Shown one piece after another: positions 51,142 through 59,713 of a stretch of 64,000 bases of DNA. The stretch is from contig NZ_JNYJ01000022.1 in assembly GCF_000716715.1 (NCBI RefSeq), positions 184,395 to 248,394 on the forward strand, given 5' to 3'. Source of the stretch: Dactylosporangium aurantiacum (GTDB lineage Bacteria; Actinomycetota; Actinomycetes; Mycobacteriales; Micromonosporaceae). Position numbers and translations under genes: made by a program. The notes beneath the pieces were generated by a model. It was not told the origin of the DNA and ran no database searches. It saw only the letters and a program-made list of their open reading frames with translations. The first letter of the stretch is position 1, and each line of letters begins with the position of its first letter.

Positions 51142-52080
51142 TCAGCGCAGCTCAGTCGCGTACCGGGCAATGTCATCAATCGGGCGCTGCGCGCGCAGCC
51201 GCTGGGTGAGCGCGACGCAGCCGAGCACGGCGACCGCGGCCACGACGGCGCCGGGCGGCACCGCCTCGCCCAGCAGCAGCGCCGACCACGCCATGGTGAG
51301 CACCGGCTGCGACAGCTGCAGCTGGCCGATCTTCGCCACACCGCCGCGGGCGAGCCCCCCGTACCAGGCGAAGAACCCCAGGAACATCGAAACCACGGTG
51401 AGATACGCGAAACCGGCCCAGGCCGGCGCCGCGGCGTGGGGCGGCTGGCGCACCACCGCGGCGGCGGTCACGGCCACGGTGACCGGCAGCGACAGCACCA
51501 GGGCCCAGCAGATGGTGCGGGCGCCGCCGAGGTCACGGGCCAGGGCGCCGCCCTCGGCGTAGCCGAGGCCGCACAGCGTGACGGCGGCGAGCAGGAACAG
51601 GTCGGCCGGGCCGACGGACCCGCTGACCGCACCACTGGCCACCAGGAACACCAGCACCGCGGCGAGCCCGGCACACCCGGCCACCCAGAACGCCGCGGCG
51701 GGACGCTCGCCGCTGCGTAGCACCGCGAAGCCGGCGGTGATCGCGGGCAGCAGCGCGACGACGACGGCGCCGTGCGACGCGGTGCTGGTGACGAGGGCCA
51801 GGGAGGTGAAGAGCGGGAAGCCGACGACGACGCCGAGGGCGACGACCGCGAGGCGCCGCCACTGCGCGGCGCTCGGGCGCGGCGCGCGGGTGACGGCGAG
51901 ATACGCCAGGGCCAGCAGCCCGGCGCCGACGGCCCGGCCGAACGCGACGAACCAGGCGTCGAGGTCACCGACGGCGGCCCTGGTGGCCGGCAGCGACATG
52001 CTGAACGACACGACCCCCAGCAGGCCCAGCACCACGCCCGTTACCGCGCTCGACTGAGTAACGTTATTCTCTGCTCTCAT
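51142..52080 (-). CDS. EamA/DMT-family transporter
   Basis: A membrane protein of up to 312 residues with about ten hydrophobic segments and two EamA repeats; LPATRAAVGDLDAWFVAFGRA after helix 1 and PVLTMAWSALLLGEAV in the second repeat are typical. The ATG at 52080 overlaps by two bases the start codon of the divergent MocR gene, so a later start is possible. The next GTG codons in frame are around 52032. It is probably a metabolite exporter controlled by the MocR regulator. Confidence 0.88.
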   Translation of the reverse strand: MRAENNVTQSSAVTGVVLGLLGVVSFSMSLPATRAAVGDLDAWFVAFGRAVGAGLLALAYLAVTRAPRPSAAQWRRLAVVALGVVVGFPLFTSLALVTSTASHGAVVVALLPAITAGFAVLRSGERPAAAFWVAGCAGLAAVLVFLVASGAVSGSVGPADLFLLAAVTLCGLGYAEGGALARDLGGARTICWALVLSLPVTVAVTAAAVVRQPPHAAAPAWAGFAYLTVVSMFLGFFAWYGGLARGGVAKIGQLQLSQPVLTMAWSALLLGEAVPPGAVVAAVAVLGCVALTQRLRAQRPIDDIARYATELR

Positions 52081-52110
52081 GAATGACGATAACGCAGCGG
52101 CCCGCGTTAT
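52062..52110. promoter_or_regulatory. CGTTAT/ATAACG boxes at the EamA/MocR start
   Basis: CGTTAT occurs at 52062-52067 and 52105-52110 and its inverse ATAACG at 52089-52094, surrounding the overlapping divergent start codons. MocR regulators bind repeated short motifs at such junctions, so these may be their sites. Two of the boxes fall within the MocR reading frame. Confidence 0.5.
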
Positions 52111-53467
52111 CCAAGATCTCCGGGCCGCGGCGAGCGCGGCGGCGCCTGGGACGCGGCTGCCGACGGTGCGCGAGCTCAGCGCCCGCCACCAGGCGTCGCC
52201 GGTGACCGTGACCCGGGCGATCCGGGCACTGACCGCGGAGGGCGTGCTGGACGCGCAGCCGGGGCGCGGCACGTTCGTCCTGCGCCCGGCGCGCCCCGCC
52301 GAGACGCAGGACCTCGGCTGGCAGTCGATCGCGCTCGGCGCCCGCCCGCCCGGCGAGGACGCGATGCAGGCCCTGCTGGCCATGCCGCGGCCCGGCATGA
52401 TCCCGCTGTCCAGCGGCTACCTCGACGCCGACCTGCAGCCGGCGGCGGCGCTCGGCGCGGCGCTGTCGCGGGCGGCCCGGCAGCCGGCGGCGTGGCAGCG
52501 CGGCCCGGTCGAGGGCCGCGAGGACCTGCGGGCCTGGTTCGCCCGCACGGCCGGCGGCACGCTGCGGGCCGAGGACATGAACATCTGCCCGGGCGGGCAG
52601 TCGGCGCTGTCCACGGCGTTTCGGGCCCTGTGCGCGCCCGGCGACGCGGTGCTGGTCGAGGCACCGACCTACCTCGGCGCGCTCGCCGCCGCCCGCGCCG
52701 CGGGGCTGCGGGTGGTGCCGGTCCCCACCGACGCCGAGGGCGTGCGCCCAGACCTGCTGCGCGCGGCGTTCCTGCGCACCGGGGCGCGGCTGTTCTACTG
52801 CCAGCCGCTGTACGCCAACCCGCACGGCGCGACGCTGTCCGCGGCCCGCCGGCCGGACGTGATGGCCGCGGTGCGCGCGGCCGGGGCGTTCCTGCTCGAG
52901 GACGACTACGCCCGGGACCTCGCGATCGATGACGACCCGCCGCGGCCGCTCGTCGCCGACGACCCGCACGGGCACGTGGTGTACCTGCGGTCGCTGACGA
53001 AGTCCGCCGCGCCCGGCCTGCGGGTGGCGGCGATCGGGGCCCGCGGCGCGGCCGGCGCCCGGCTGCGGGCCGCGCGGGTCCTCGACGACTTCTTCGTCTC
53101 CGGGCCGCTGCAGCAGGCGGCGCTGGACCTCGTCACGTCGCCGGCGTGGCCGCGGCATCTCAAGGCGCTGCGCACCGAGCTGCGGGCCCGCCGCGAAGCG
53201 CTGACCGAGGCCCTCGCCGTGCACGTACCGACGCTGCGACTGCCGCTGGTCCCGGCCGGTGGGCTGCACGTCTGGGCCCGCCTGCCGCAGGGCGCGGACG
53301 ACGTGGCGGTCACCAACGAGGCGGCGGCCCGGCAGGTGGTGGTGTTCCCCGGGCGGCCGTGGTTCGCGGCGGAGCCCGACGGCGCCTACCTGCGGCTGAC
53401 GTTCGCCGCCGCGCCGCCGGACCAGCTCCGGGAGGGGGTCCGCAGACTGCGAGGGGCCGCCGGATGA
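52079..53467 (+). CDS. MocR-type transcriptional regulator (GntR HTH plus aminotransferase domain)
   Basis: A 462-residue protein. The N-terminal GntR winged helix is at about residues 10-65 (TRLPTVRELSARHQASPVTVTRAIRALTAEGVL, GRGTFVL). The rest is a fold type I aminotransferase domain with ADEDD-like LLEDDYARDLA and the PLP Lys in LRSLTKSAAPGLRVA. Such proteins use PLP as a sensor rather than for catalysis. It is divergent from an EamA exporter. The stop codon lies in the loop of a strong terminator hairpin. Confidence 0.92.
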   Translation: MNDDNAAARVIQDLRAAASAAAPGTRLPTVRELSARHQASPVTVTRAIRALTAEGVLDAQPGRGTFVLRPARPAETQDLGWQSIALGARPPGEDAMQALLAMPRPGMIPLSSGYLDADLQPAAALGAALSRAARQPAAWQRGPVEGREDLRAWFARTAGGTLRAEDMNICPGGQSALSTAFRALCAPGDAVLVEAPTYLGALAAARAAGLRVVPVPTDAEGVRPDLLRAAFLRTGARLFYCQPLYANPHGATLSAARRPDVMAAVRAAGAFLLEDDYARDLAIDDDPPRPLVADDPHGHVVYLRSLTKSAAPGLRVAAIGARGAAGARLRAARVLDDFFVSGPLQQAALDLVTSPAWPRHLKALRTELRARREALTEALAVHVPTLRLPLVPAGGLHVWARLPQGADDVAVTNEAAARQVVVFPGRPWFAAEPDGAYLRLTFAAAPPDQLREGVRRLRGAAG

Positions 53468-53481
53468 ACCGGCGGCCCCTC
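53451..53481. terminator. Bidirectional hairpin enclosing the MocR stop codon
   Basis: GAGGGGCCGCCGG (53451-53463) and CCGGCGGCCCCTC (53469-53481) form a perfect 13-bp stem. The loop ATGAA contains the TGA of the MocR gene. The convergent glucanase gene ends 14 bp away at 53495. Confidence 0.8.
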
Positions 53482-53494
53482 GGTCGGGCCGGTA

Positions 53495-56400
53495 CTACGG
53501 GTTGATCACCAGCGTGAACGTGGTCGTGGTGTTGCGGATGTTCTCGGCGTTGTTCGAGAACACCAGGTTGTTGAACGTCGCGGTGCCGACGGCCGGGCCC
53601 TGACCGGGCTCGGGCATCTCGTTGACCCAGATGCCGATGCCGGACTTGGCGTCGAACGCGTCACCGCTGCGGCGCGCACCACTGATGTTGATGTTCGTGA
53701 ACACGGTGTCCTGGACGCTGTTCTCCGGCGTGGAGCCGTTGTACTTCGTCTGGAACATGATGCCCGAGTAGGTCGGGTCGACGATGTCCACGTCGGACAC
53801 CCGGATCGCCCGGAGCGGTTTCGAGGCCGAGAAGACCCAGATCGCGCCGAACGCCTGGTTGCCCCAGAAGTGGCCGCCGGCGCGCACCAGCGACACGTTC
53901 TGGATGACCGTGTTCGGGGAGTTGAACCCGACGAACGGGTAGCCGAAGTCCAGCGAGCTGATCGTGATGCCGGAGTACGTCAGCATGTCCGCGATGTACA
54001 GGTTGCGGAACGTGTTGCTGTAACCGCCGTACACCGCGAGGCCCGCCGCACGCCACGTCAGCGTCGCGGAGAGGTTCTCCCACAGGTTGTCGTGGTTGCC
54101 CACCGAGCCGCCGCCGTCGGTCGCGGAGAACAGCGCGAACGAGTCGTCACCCGTGGAGCGGGCGTCGATGTTGTTCAGGTGGGTGTTGGTGGTGTCGTTG
54201 GTGAAGTTGATGCCGTCCGCCCAGGTGTCCCGGATGCGGCTGTTGGTGATGGTGATGTTGTTGTTCTTGACGCCCCAGTACATGCAGACGGTGTGCTCGA
54301 CCCAGACGTTGTCGATGGTCAGCCCGTTGATGTCCTTGAGCTCGCCCCACACCTTGCCGGGGCCGTCGATGCGCGAGGTGTAGTTGCCGAAGAACGAGAT
54401 GCCCGAGAAGGTGGAGCCGTTGGCGCTGGTCTCCAGGCGGAAGCCGGCGTCGGTGTTCTCCTGGCCCTGCGGGGTCTGGAACTTCGTGTACCAGGGACCG
54501 GCGCCGACGACCTTGATCGCCTTGCCGTAGACGCCGATCTTGCTGGTCGTCTCGTACGTGCCGGCGGGCAGGTAGACGCCGACCGCGGTCGCGCTCTGGC
54601 GGGCCGTGTCGAAGGCGTTCACCACGTCCTGGTGGGTGAAGCCGGCCGGGACGACGTACTTCGTCGGGTCCGGGTTCGCGATCGGCGACACCTGCTCGAG
54701 GTTGATGAAGTCGACCGCGAACGTGCCGCTGTTGGCGGAGTCCTTCTGCAGCTTGATCGTGCTGCCGGCGGGCACCGTGCTGTTGAGCATCACGTTGGCC
54801 TCGTCGTAGATGTGACGGGGCCCGGCGCCGGGCGAGTTCGTCGGCGAGGCCTCGTTGCCGTACAGCCACGAGTACTTCGACGTCAGGTTGATCGCCTTGT
54901 GGAAGGTGCCGTTGACGTAGATGTTCAGCGACGAGGTGGTGCCGTCCGGGATGGACGCCCGCACGACGAGCGTGTTGGTGCTGGCCCGGGTGGTCCACTG
55001 CACGTACGCGCCGGTCGCGTTGAGCGTGACCGCCTTGCGGCCCGACGCCTCACCGGCGAGGTCGCCGATGGTGCGGTTCGGCCCGACGACCGCCGCGCCG
55101 CCGCCGACGCTGCCGTCCTCCGCCTCGTACATGTCGTACGGCATGTTCGCGCCGCGGCCGACGAACAGCTGCGCGGTGGAGGTGTTGTTGGCCTGCTTCA
55201 CCGACAGCTCGTTGGTGTCCGCGGCGAGCACCGTGGTCACCGTGTACTTGCCGTTGGCCGCGGTCCACGTGCCCAGGTTCACCGGGGCGGTGGTCGCGCC
55301 GGCGTTGATGACGCCGCTGTAGGAGCCGGTCAGCGTCTTGACGGTGGTGCCGTTGGCGTCCTTGACCGTGACGGTGATGCCGTGGGCGCCGCTGGCGGAT
55401 GCCTGCGTGCCCTGGTTCTTGATCGCCACCGAGAAGGTGACCGTGTTGCCCGCCGACGGGTTGCTCGGCGACCAGCCCGACGGCGAGGCCACCAGGTCGG
55501 AGGTCTGCACCGGCGCGACGGTGAAGGCGGAGCCGGTGAAGGTGTTGTTCGACTCGTCCTGCTCGACGACGGCGTTGCCCTCGTCGACCTTCGCGATCGG
55601 CGTGTACGAGCCCGCGTCACGGGCGCCGATGCCGGCGGTGACGTTGGCGGTGGCGCCGGCGGCGAGCGCCCCGACGTTGGCCGTGCCGACGAGCGTGGTG
55701 CCGAAGTAGAACTTGACGTTCGTCGCCGCCGAGCCCGCGCTGCCCTGGTTCTTCACCGTGGCGGTGAGGCTGACCGCGTCGGTCTCGATCGGGCTGGCCG
55801 GCGAGCTGGAGATGCCGGTGACGACGAGGTCCGGGTTCGGCGCCGCGACGCCGTAGACCTGGAACTCGGCGATCTGCCCGGACGGCGCGCCGGTGTTGGA
55901 GTTGATCTTCAGCTGGACGTCGGCGACCCGGGCGCTGAGCGTGATGTCGACGCTGTTGCCGCTGGCCGGGTCGAAGCGGTAGTCGCGGGCCGCGACCAGG
56001 CTGGTGTAGCCGGTCGCGCTCTGCTCACGGCCGAGGACCTCGATGTTCTGGGTCCGGGCGCCCCACGCGCTGCTCGGGTCGAGCTTCAGCGTGAGCTTGC
56101 TGATGTCGGCGTTGGCGCCCAGCGTCGAGGTGAGGGTCGCCGGGAAGCCGGCCGCGCCCTCCCAGTAGGTGGTGACGCTGTTGTCGTTGGCGTTGGCCGG
56201 CACGAACGTGAAGACCGAGCCGTTGGCGGTGATCGGCTTGCCCAGCGCCAGGTTGGTGCCGGCCGGCGGGTTGCCGGTGCCGGTGCGGGTCACCGTGTTG
56301 CTGGCCGCGGAGTTGTTGCCGGCCGCGTCGACCGCCTTCACCTGGTAGGACACCGTGGCCGTGTCGGGCTGGCTGTCCGTGTAGGTCAGCACGGTGCCGG

Positions 56401-57775
56401 CCACGTTCGCCCGGTAGGAGCCGTTGGCGTAGATGTCGTAGCGGGCGATGCTGCCGCTGTTGTCGGTGGAGGCGCCCCAGGTCAGGCGGATCTGGCCGCT
56501 GGCCGGCTGGGTGTAGGCGAGGTTCGACGGGGCCGTCGGCGCCTGCGTGTCCGCCACGGTGCCGGTGCGGGTCACCGTGTTGCTGCTCGGCGACTGGTTG
56601 CCGGCCGCGTCACGGGCCTTCACGAAGTACTGCACGGTCGCCGTGTCCGGCTGCGAGTCGGTGTACGTGAGCGCGGTGCCCGCCACGCTGGTGCGCAGCG
56701 TGCCGTTGGCGTACACGTCGTAGCCGGCGATCGAGCCGCTGTTGTCGGTGGAGGCGCTCCACGTCAGGCGGATCTGGCCGCTGGCCGGCTGGGTGTAGGC
56801 CAGGTTGCCCGGCGCCGTCGGCGCCTGCGTGTCGCCGCTGGCCGGGCCGTACACCTCGAGTTCGGAGACCTGCGCGGCGGCCCAGCCCGTGTTCGCCGAG
56901 ATGCTCACCCGGATGTAGCGGGTGGTCAACTGCGTGAACGGGATGGTCACCGTGTTGCCGGTGCCCTGGTTGAACTCGTACTCGGCGGAGCCGAGGACGG
57001 TGGTGAACGAGCCACCGTCCGTGCTGCCCTGCAGGGTCAGCGTCTGGCGGCGGGTGCCCCAGCCGGTGGGCAGCTTCAGCACGACGGAGCTGACCGGCAC
57101 GGCCGAGCCCAGGTCGACCTGCAGCCACTGCGGGAAGGCCCCGCTGCTCTCCCAGTAGGAGGCCTGGTTGCCGTCGCCCGCGTTGGCCGCGGTGTAGGCG
57201 CCGTTGGTGCTGCTGGAGGAGAACGTCTTGCCGGCGGCCAGGTTGGTCGTCGAGGACGCGACGCCGTAGATCTCGAACTCGGAGACCTGCGCGGCGGGCC
57301 AGCCGGTGTTGGCGGTGAAGTTCAGCCGCACGTAGCGGGTGTTCACGGCCGTGAAGTTGATGGTGACGGTGTTCTGCTGGGCCGGGTTGAAGCTGTACCC
57401 GACCGAGCCGACGATCGTGCTGAACGAGCCGCCGTCCGTGCTGCCGGTCACCGACAGCGTCTGCGTCCGCGTGGCCCAGGCGGTGTCGTTGGGCAGCTTC
57501 AGCTTGATCTGGTCGATGTTCTTCGCGCTGCCCAGGTCGATCTGCGCCCACTGCGGGAAGCTGTTGTTGGCGCTCTCCCAGTAGCTGGCCTGGTTGCCGT
57601 CGTTGATGTTGCCGATGCCGTTGGCGCCGTTGGTGCTGCTCGACGTGGCGGGCCGGCCGCTGGCGAGATTGGGGCCGCCGGCGGCGTTCGCCGGCAGGGT
57701 CTGAGCCGTAACCGCGACCAGGGCTGCCACGGCGAACGCCGAGAGCACCCTTCGCGTCACGTGCCTCTTACTCAT
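53495..57775 (-). CDS. Secreted multidomain alpha-1,3-glucanase (GH87/mycodextranase type)
   Basis: A 1426-residue secreted protein. A Sec signal ends near ANA-A (residue 31). Then come two discoidin-like domains (about 35-310), two fibronectin type III domains (315-490), a third discoidin-like domain (495-625), two CARDB-type domains (630-850), a CBM6-like domain beginning YDMYEAEDGSVGGGAAV, and a C-terminal right-handed beta-helix. In the helix, IRDTWADGINFTND and DARSTGDDSFALFS carry the Asp residues that fit the GH87 active site. GH87 enzymes split alpha-1,3-glucan of fungal walls or biofilms. The domain order matches known mycodextranases. A ROK gene faces it across a repeat-rich region. 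Confidence 0.85.
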   Translation of the reverse strand: MSKRHVTRRVLSAFAVAALVAVTAQTLPANAAGGPNLASGRPATSSSTNGANGIGNINDGNQASYWESANNSFPQWAQIDLGSAKNIDQIKLKLPNDTAWATRTQTLSVTGSTDGGSFSTIVGSVGYSFNPAQQNTVTINFTAVNTRYVRLNFTANTGWPAAQVSEFEIYGVASSTTNLAAGKTFSSSSTNGAYTAANAGDGNQASYWESSGAFPQWLQVDLGSAVPVSSVVLKLPTGWGTRRQTLTLQGSTDGGSFTTVLGSAEYEFNQGTGNTVTIPFTQLTTRYIRVSISANTGWAAAQVSELEVYGPASGDTQAPTAPGNLAYTQPASGQIRLTWSASTDNSGSIAGYDVYANGTLRTSVAGTALTYTDSQPDTATVQYFVKARDAAGNQSPSSNTVTRTGTVADTQAPTAPSNLAYTQPASGQIRLTWGASTDNSGSIARYDIYANGSYRANVAGTVLTYTDSQPDTATVSYQVKAVDAAGNNSAASNTVTRTGTGNPPAGTNLALGKPITANGSVFTFVPANANDNSVTTYWEGAAGFPATLTSTLGANADISKLTLKLDPSSAWGARTQNIEVLGREQSATGYTSLVAARDYRFDPASGNSVDITLSARVADVQLKINSNTGAPSGQIAEFQVYGVAAPNPDLVVTGISSSPASPIETDAVSLTATVKNQGSAGSAATNVKFYFGTTLVGTANVGALAAGATANVTAGIGARDAGSYTPIAKVDEGNAVVEQDESNNTFTGSAFTVAPVQTSDLVASPSGWSPSNPSAGNTVTFSVAIKNQGTQASASGAHGITVTVKDANGTTVKTLTGSYSGVINAGATTAPVNLGTWTAANGKYTVTTVLAADTNELSVKQANNTSTAQLFVGRGANMPYDMYEAEDGSVGGGAAVVGPNRTIGDLAGEASGRKAVTLNATGAYVQWTTRASTNTLVVRASIPDGTTSSLNIYVNGTFHKAINLTSKYSWLYGNEASPTNSPGAGPRHIYDEANVMLNSTVPAGSTIKLQKDSANSGTFAVDFINLEQVSPIANPDPTKYVVPAGFTHQDVVNAFDTARQSATAVGVYLPAGTYETTSKIGVYGKAIKVVGAGPWYTKFQTPQGQENTDAGFRLETSANGSTFSGISFFGNYTSRIDGPGKVWGELKDINGLTIDNVWVEHTVCMYWGVKNNNITITNSRIRDTWADGINFTNDTTNTHLNNIDARSTGDDSFALFSATDGGGSVGNHDNLWENLSATLTWRAAGLAVYGGYSNTFRNLYIADMLTYSGITISSLDFGYPFVGFNSPNTVIQNVSLVRAGGHFWGNQAFGAIWVFSASKPLRAIRVSDVDIVDPTYSGIMFQTKYNGSTPENSVQDTVFTNINISGARRSGDAFDAKSGIGIWVNEMPEPGQGPAVGTATFNNLVFSNNAENIRNTTTTFTLVINP

Positions 57776-57848
57776 CGCGATCCTTCGTTCGGGGGTGTGG
57801 TGCGGTGCGGGGAGTTGGCGGCTCCGCGAGGGAACGGTCCCTCGTGCA

Positions 57849-57991
57849 GTGGTGGTGCGGTCTTGCTGGCAACGCCGGCCGGTCCGGTCCGCTGACGTGG
57901 TGGTGCGGTCTTGCTGGCAACGCCGGCTGGTCCGTCCGCTGACGTGGTGGTGCGGTCTTGCTGGCAACGCCGGCTGGCCCGGTCCGCTGAC
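57849..57991. repeat. Three imperfect tandem repeats of 47-50 bp
   Basis: Each copy runs from GTGGTGGTGCGGTC through TTGCTGGCAACGCCGGC to GTCCGCTGAC. All three contain TTGC-TG-GCAA, a small inverted repeat. They lie 75-215 bp upstream of the glucanase start, so they could be repeated operator sites. Confidence 0.8.
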
Positions 57992-58331
57992 CGGGTGCGG
58001 GTGGGGCGCGAACGGGCACGACGTGCCTCTCCGTGGACGGGGGCGGTGCGCTGCGGACCTGCTGGCGGACCGGCCACAGCGCGAGTTGCGGAGAGTAGCG
58101 AAAGTCTGACGGCTGCTTGTTGGAATCTTGCATCGTGTTGGCCCAAATGTTGCAGACATGCTACCGGGAAGTCAACGGGTGTCACTGGAAACGGCAGCGC
58201 GCGGTTCTGTGGCATCACGTGGGGTTCTTGCGTTCGAACGTGGGCACCTCGACACAGATGTGGAAAGGAGTTTCGAAACGTTCTGGATTCGTTGTCCGCA
58301 GGTCTGGTGTTGCCGGGATGTTTCGTGGTTG

Positions 58332-58354
58332 ATTCGTCGGACTGACCGACGAAT
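58332..58354. promoter_or_regulatory. Perfect 9-bp inverted repeat upstream of the ROK gene
   Basis: ATTCGTCGG and CCGACGAAT flank the spacer ACTGA, about 80 bp before the ROK start. It is a candidate operator for autoregulation by the ROK protein. Confidence 0.6.
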
Positions 58355-58435
58355 GAGCTGGGTCGATGCAGACGTAAGAGCGTTCGGCGGTGAGGCCCGA
58401 GGTTCGATGGGAGTGCGGTCGATGGTGAGCTGTCG

Positions 58436-59713
58436 ATGGTGAGCAAGGAGCGTGCCGGCGCCGGATCCGTCGATGAGCCCACGGACCAGCTCGCCCTGCG
58501 CCGGGCCAACCTGAGCCGGACCCTGCGGCACATCCGCACCAACGGACCGCGGTCCCGGGCCGCGATCGCCGCCGCGACCGGCCTGCACAAGGCGACCGTG
58601 TCGAGCCTCGTCGACGAGCTGATCAGCCGGCGCCTGGTCCGCGAGATCGGCACCGAGCACTCCGGCGCCGCCGGCCGCCCGGGCCGCGGCATCGCCCTGT
58701 CCCCCGACGTCGGCGCGGTCGGCATCGAGATCAACGTCGACTACCTCGCGGTGCACGGCAGCGACCTCACCGGCCGCACGGTCATCGAGAAGCGGGTCAG
58801 CTTCGACGCCAAGGGCCGCGACGTGGAGCGCTGCCTCGACGACCTCACCCAGGCCGCCCAGCGCACCCTCGCCGAGCTCGTCCGGCGCGGGGTGACCCCG
58901 GTCGGGCTCACCGTCGCCGTGCCGGGCCTCGTCGACGTCGCCCGCGGCGTGGTCGTGCTCGCCCCCAACCTCGGCTGGCGCGACGTCCCGGTCGCCACCC
59001 GCCTCGCCCACGGCCTGGACCCGGACCTGTGGATCGGCGTGGACAACGACGCCAACCTGGCCGCGCTCGCCGAGTACACCTGGGGCGTCGCGGCCGGCAC
59101 CGACGACCTCGTCTACCTCACCGGCGAGGTCGGCGTCGGCGGCGGGGTGATCGTCAACGGCCGGCTGCTGCGCGGCGCCGACGGCTTCTCCGGCGAGGTC
59201 GGCCACCTGCCGCTCGACCCGTCCGGCGAACGGTGCGGCTGCGGCCGCATCGGCTGCTGGGAGACCAAGGTCGGCCTGGCCGAGCTGGTCCGCCGGGCCA
59301 CCCCGGACGTCGCCTACGGCCTGGAGCGGGGCCCGATCCCCGACCCCGAGGAGCGGGTCGCCGAGGTCCTGCGCCGCCTCGCGCGCGGCGACAAGGCGGT
59401 GGCCGCGGCCGTCGCCGAGGTCGGCCGCTGGCTCGGGCACGGCGGCGCGATCCTGGTGAACCTGTTCAACCCCCGGGTGATCGTGCTCGGCGGCTACTTC
59501 GCCGACCTGGCCGACCACCTCATCCCGTCGGCGCAGGCCAACCTGGCCCGCATGGCGGTCGCCAGCACCGCGGCGCGCTGCCACTTCGTCGCCTCGCACC
59601 TGGGCTTCACCGCGGCCGCCCGCGGTGGCGCCGGCGTCGTGGTCGAGCGGATGATCGAGGACCCGACCGCGGTGTCCCTCGCACCCGCCCCTACCCTGGC
59701 GGCCGCACGCTGA
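58436..59713 (+). CDS. ROK-family transcriptional regulator
   Basis: A 425-residue protein with an N-terminal winged helix (SRAAIAAATGLHKATVSSLVDELISRRLV) and a ROK domain with the glycan-binding GFSGEVGHLPL and zinc-binding CGCGRIGCWE motifs. GVDNDANLAALAEY matches the phosphotransfer-derived segment of the family. It faces the secreted glucanase across a control region with several inverted repeats, so induction of glucan degradation by its sugar product is a reasonable inference. The ATG at 58436 lacks a strong ribosome site; a GTG follows at 58439. Its 3' end overlaps the convergent P450 gene by 23 bp. Confidence 0.93.
   Translation: MVSKERAGAGSVDEPTDQLALRRANLSRTLRHIRTNGPRSRAAIAAATGLHKATVSSLVDELISRRLVREIGTEHSGAAGRPGRGIALSPDVGAVGIEINVDYLAVHGSDLTGRTVIEKRVSFDAKGRDVERCLDDLTQAAQRTLAELVRRGVTPVGLTVAVPGLVDVARGVVVLAPNLGWRDVPVATRLAHGLDPDLWIGVDNDANLAALAEYTWGVAAGTDDLVYLTGEVGVGGGVIVNGRLLRGADGFSGEVGHLPLDPSGERCGCGRIGCWETKVGLAELVRRATPDVAYGLERGPIPDPEERVAEVLRRLARGDKAVAAAVAEVGRWLGHGGAILVNLFNPRVIVLGGYFADLADHLIPSAQANLARMAVASTAARCHFVASHLGFTAAARGGAGVVVERMIEDPTAVSLAPAPTLAAAR

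Larger units (their letters stand above)
57776..58435. promoter_or_regulatory. Divergent glucanase/ROK control region
   Basis: This 660-bp stretch separates the glucanase start from the ROK gene and is less GC-rich than its flanks. It contains three tandem repeats of 47-50 bp (57849-57991), the palindromes CGTTCGAACG (58231-58240) and GTTTCGAAAC (58270-58279), and the 9-bp inverted repeat at 58332-58354. No coding sequence is convincing. Confidence 0.6.

Noticed and set aside
53870..57895. A very long open frame on the + strand opposite the glucanase gene.
   Set aside because: Its composition (Arg, Gly, Val, Asp runs without any motif) is that of an antisense frame in GC-rich DNA; the opposite strand has a complete secreted multidomain enzyme.
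58117..58332. Small open frames in the glucanase/ROK control region.
   Set aside because: They lack ribosome sites and family motifs, and the region is dense with inverted repeats typical of control DNA.
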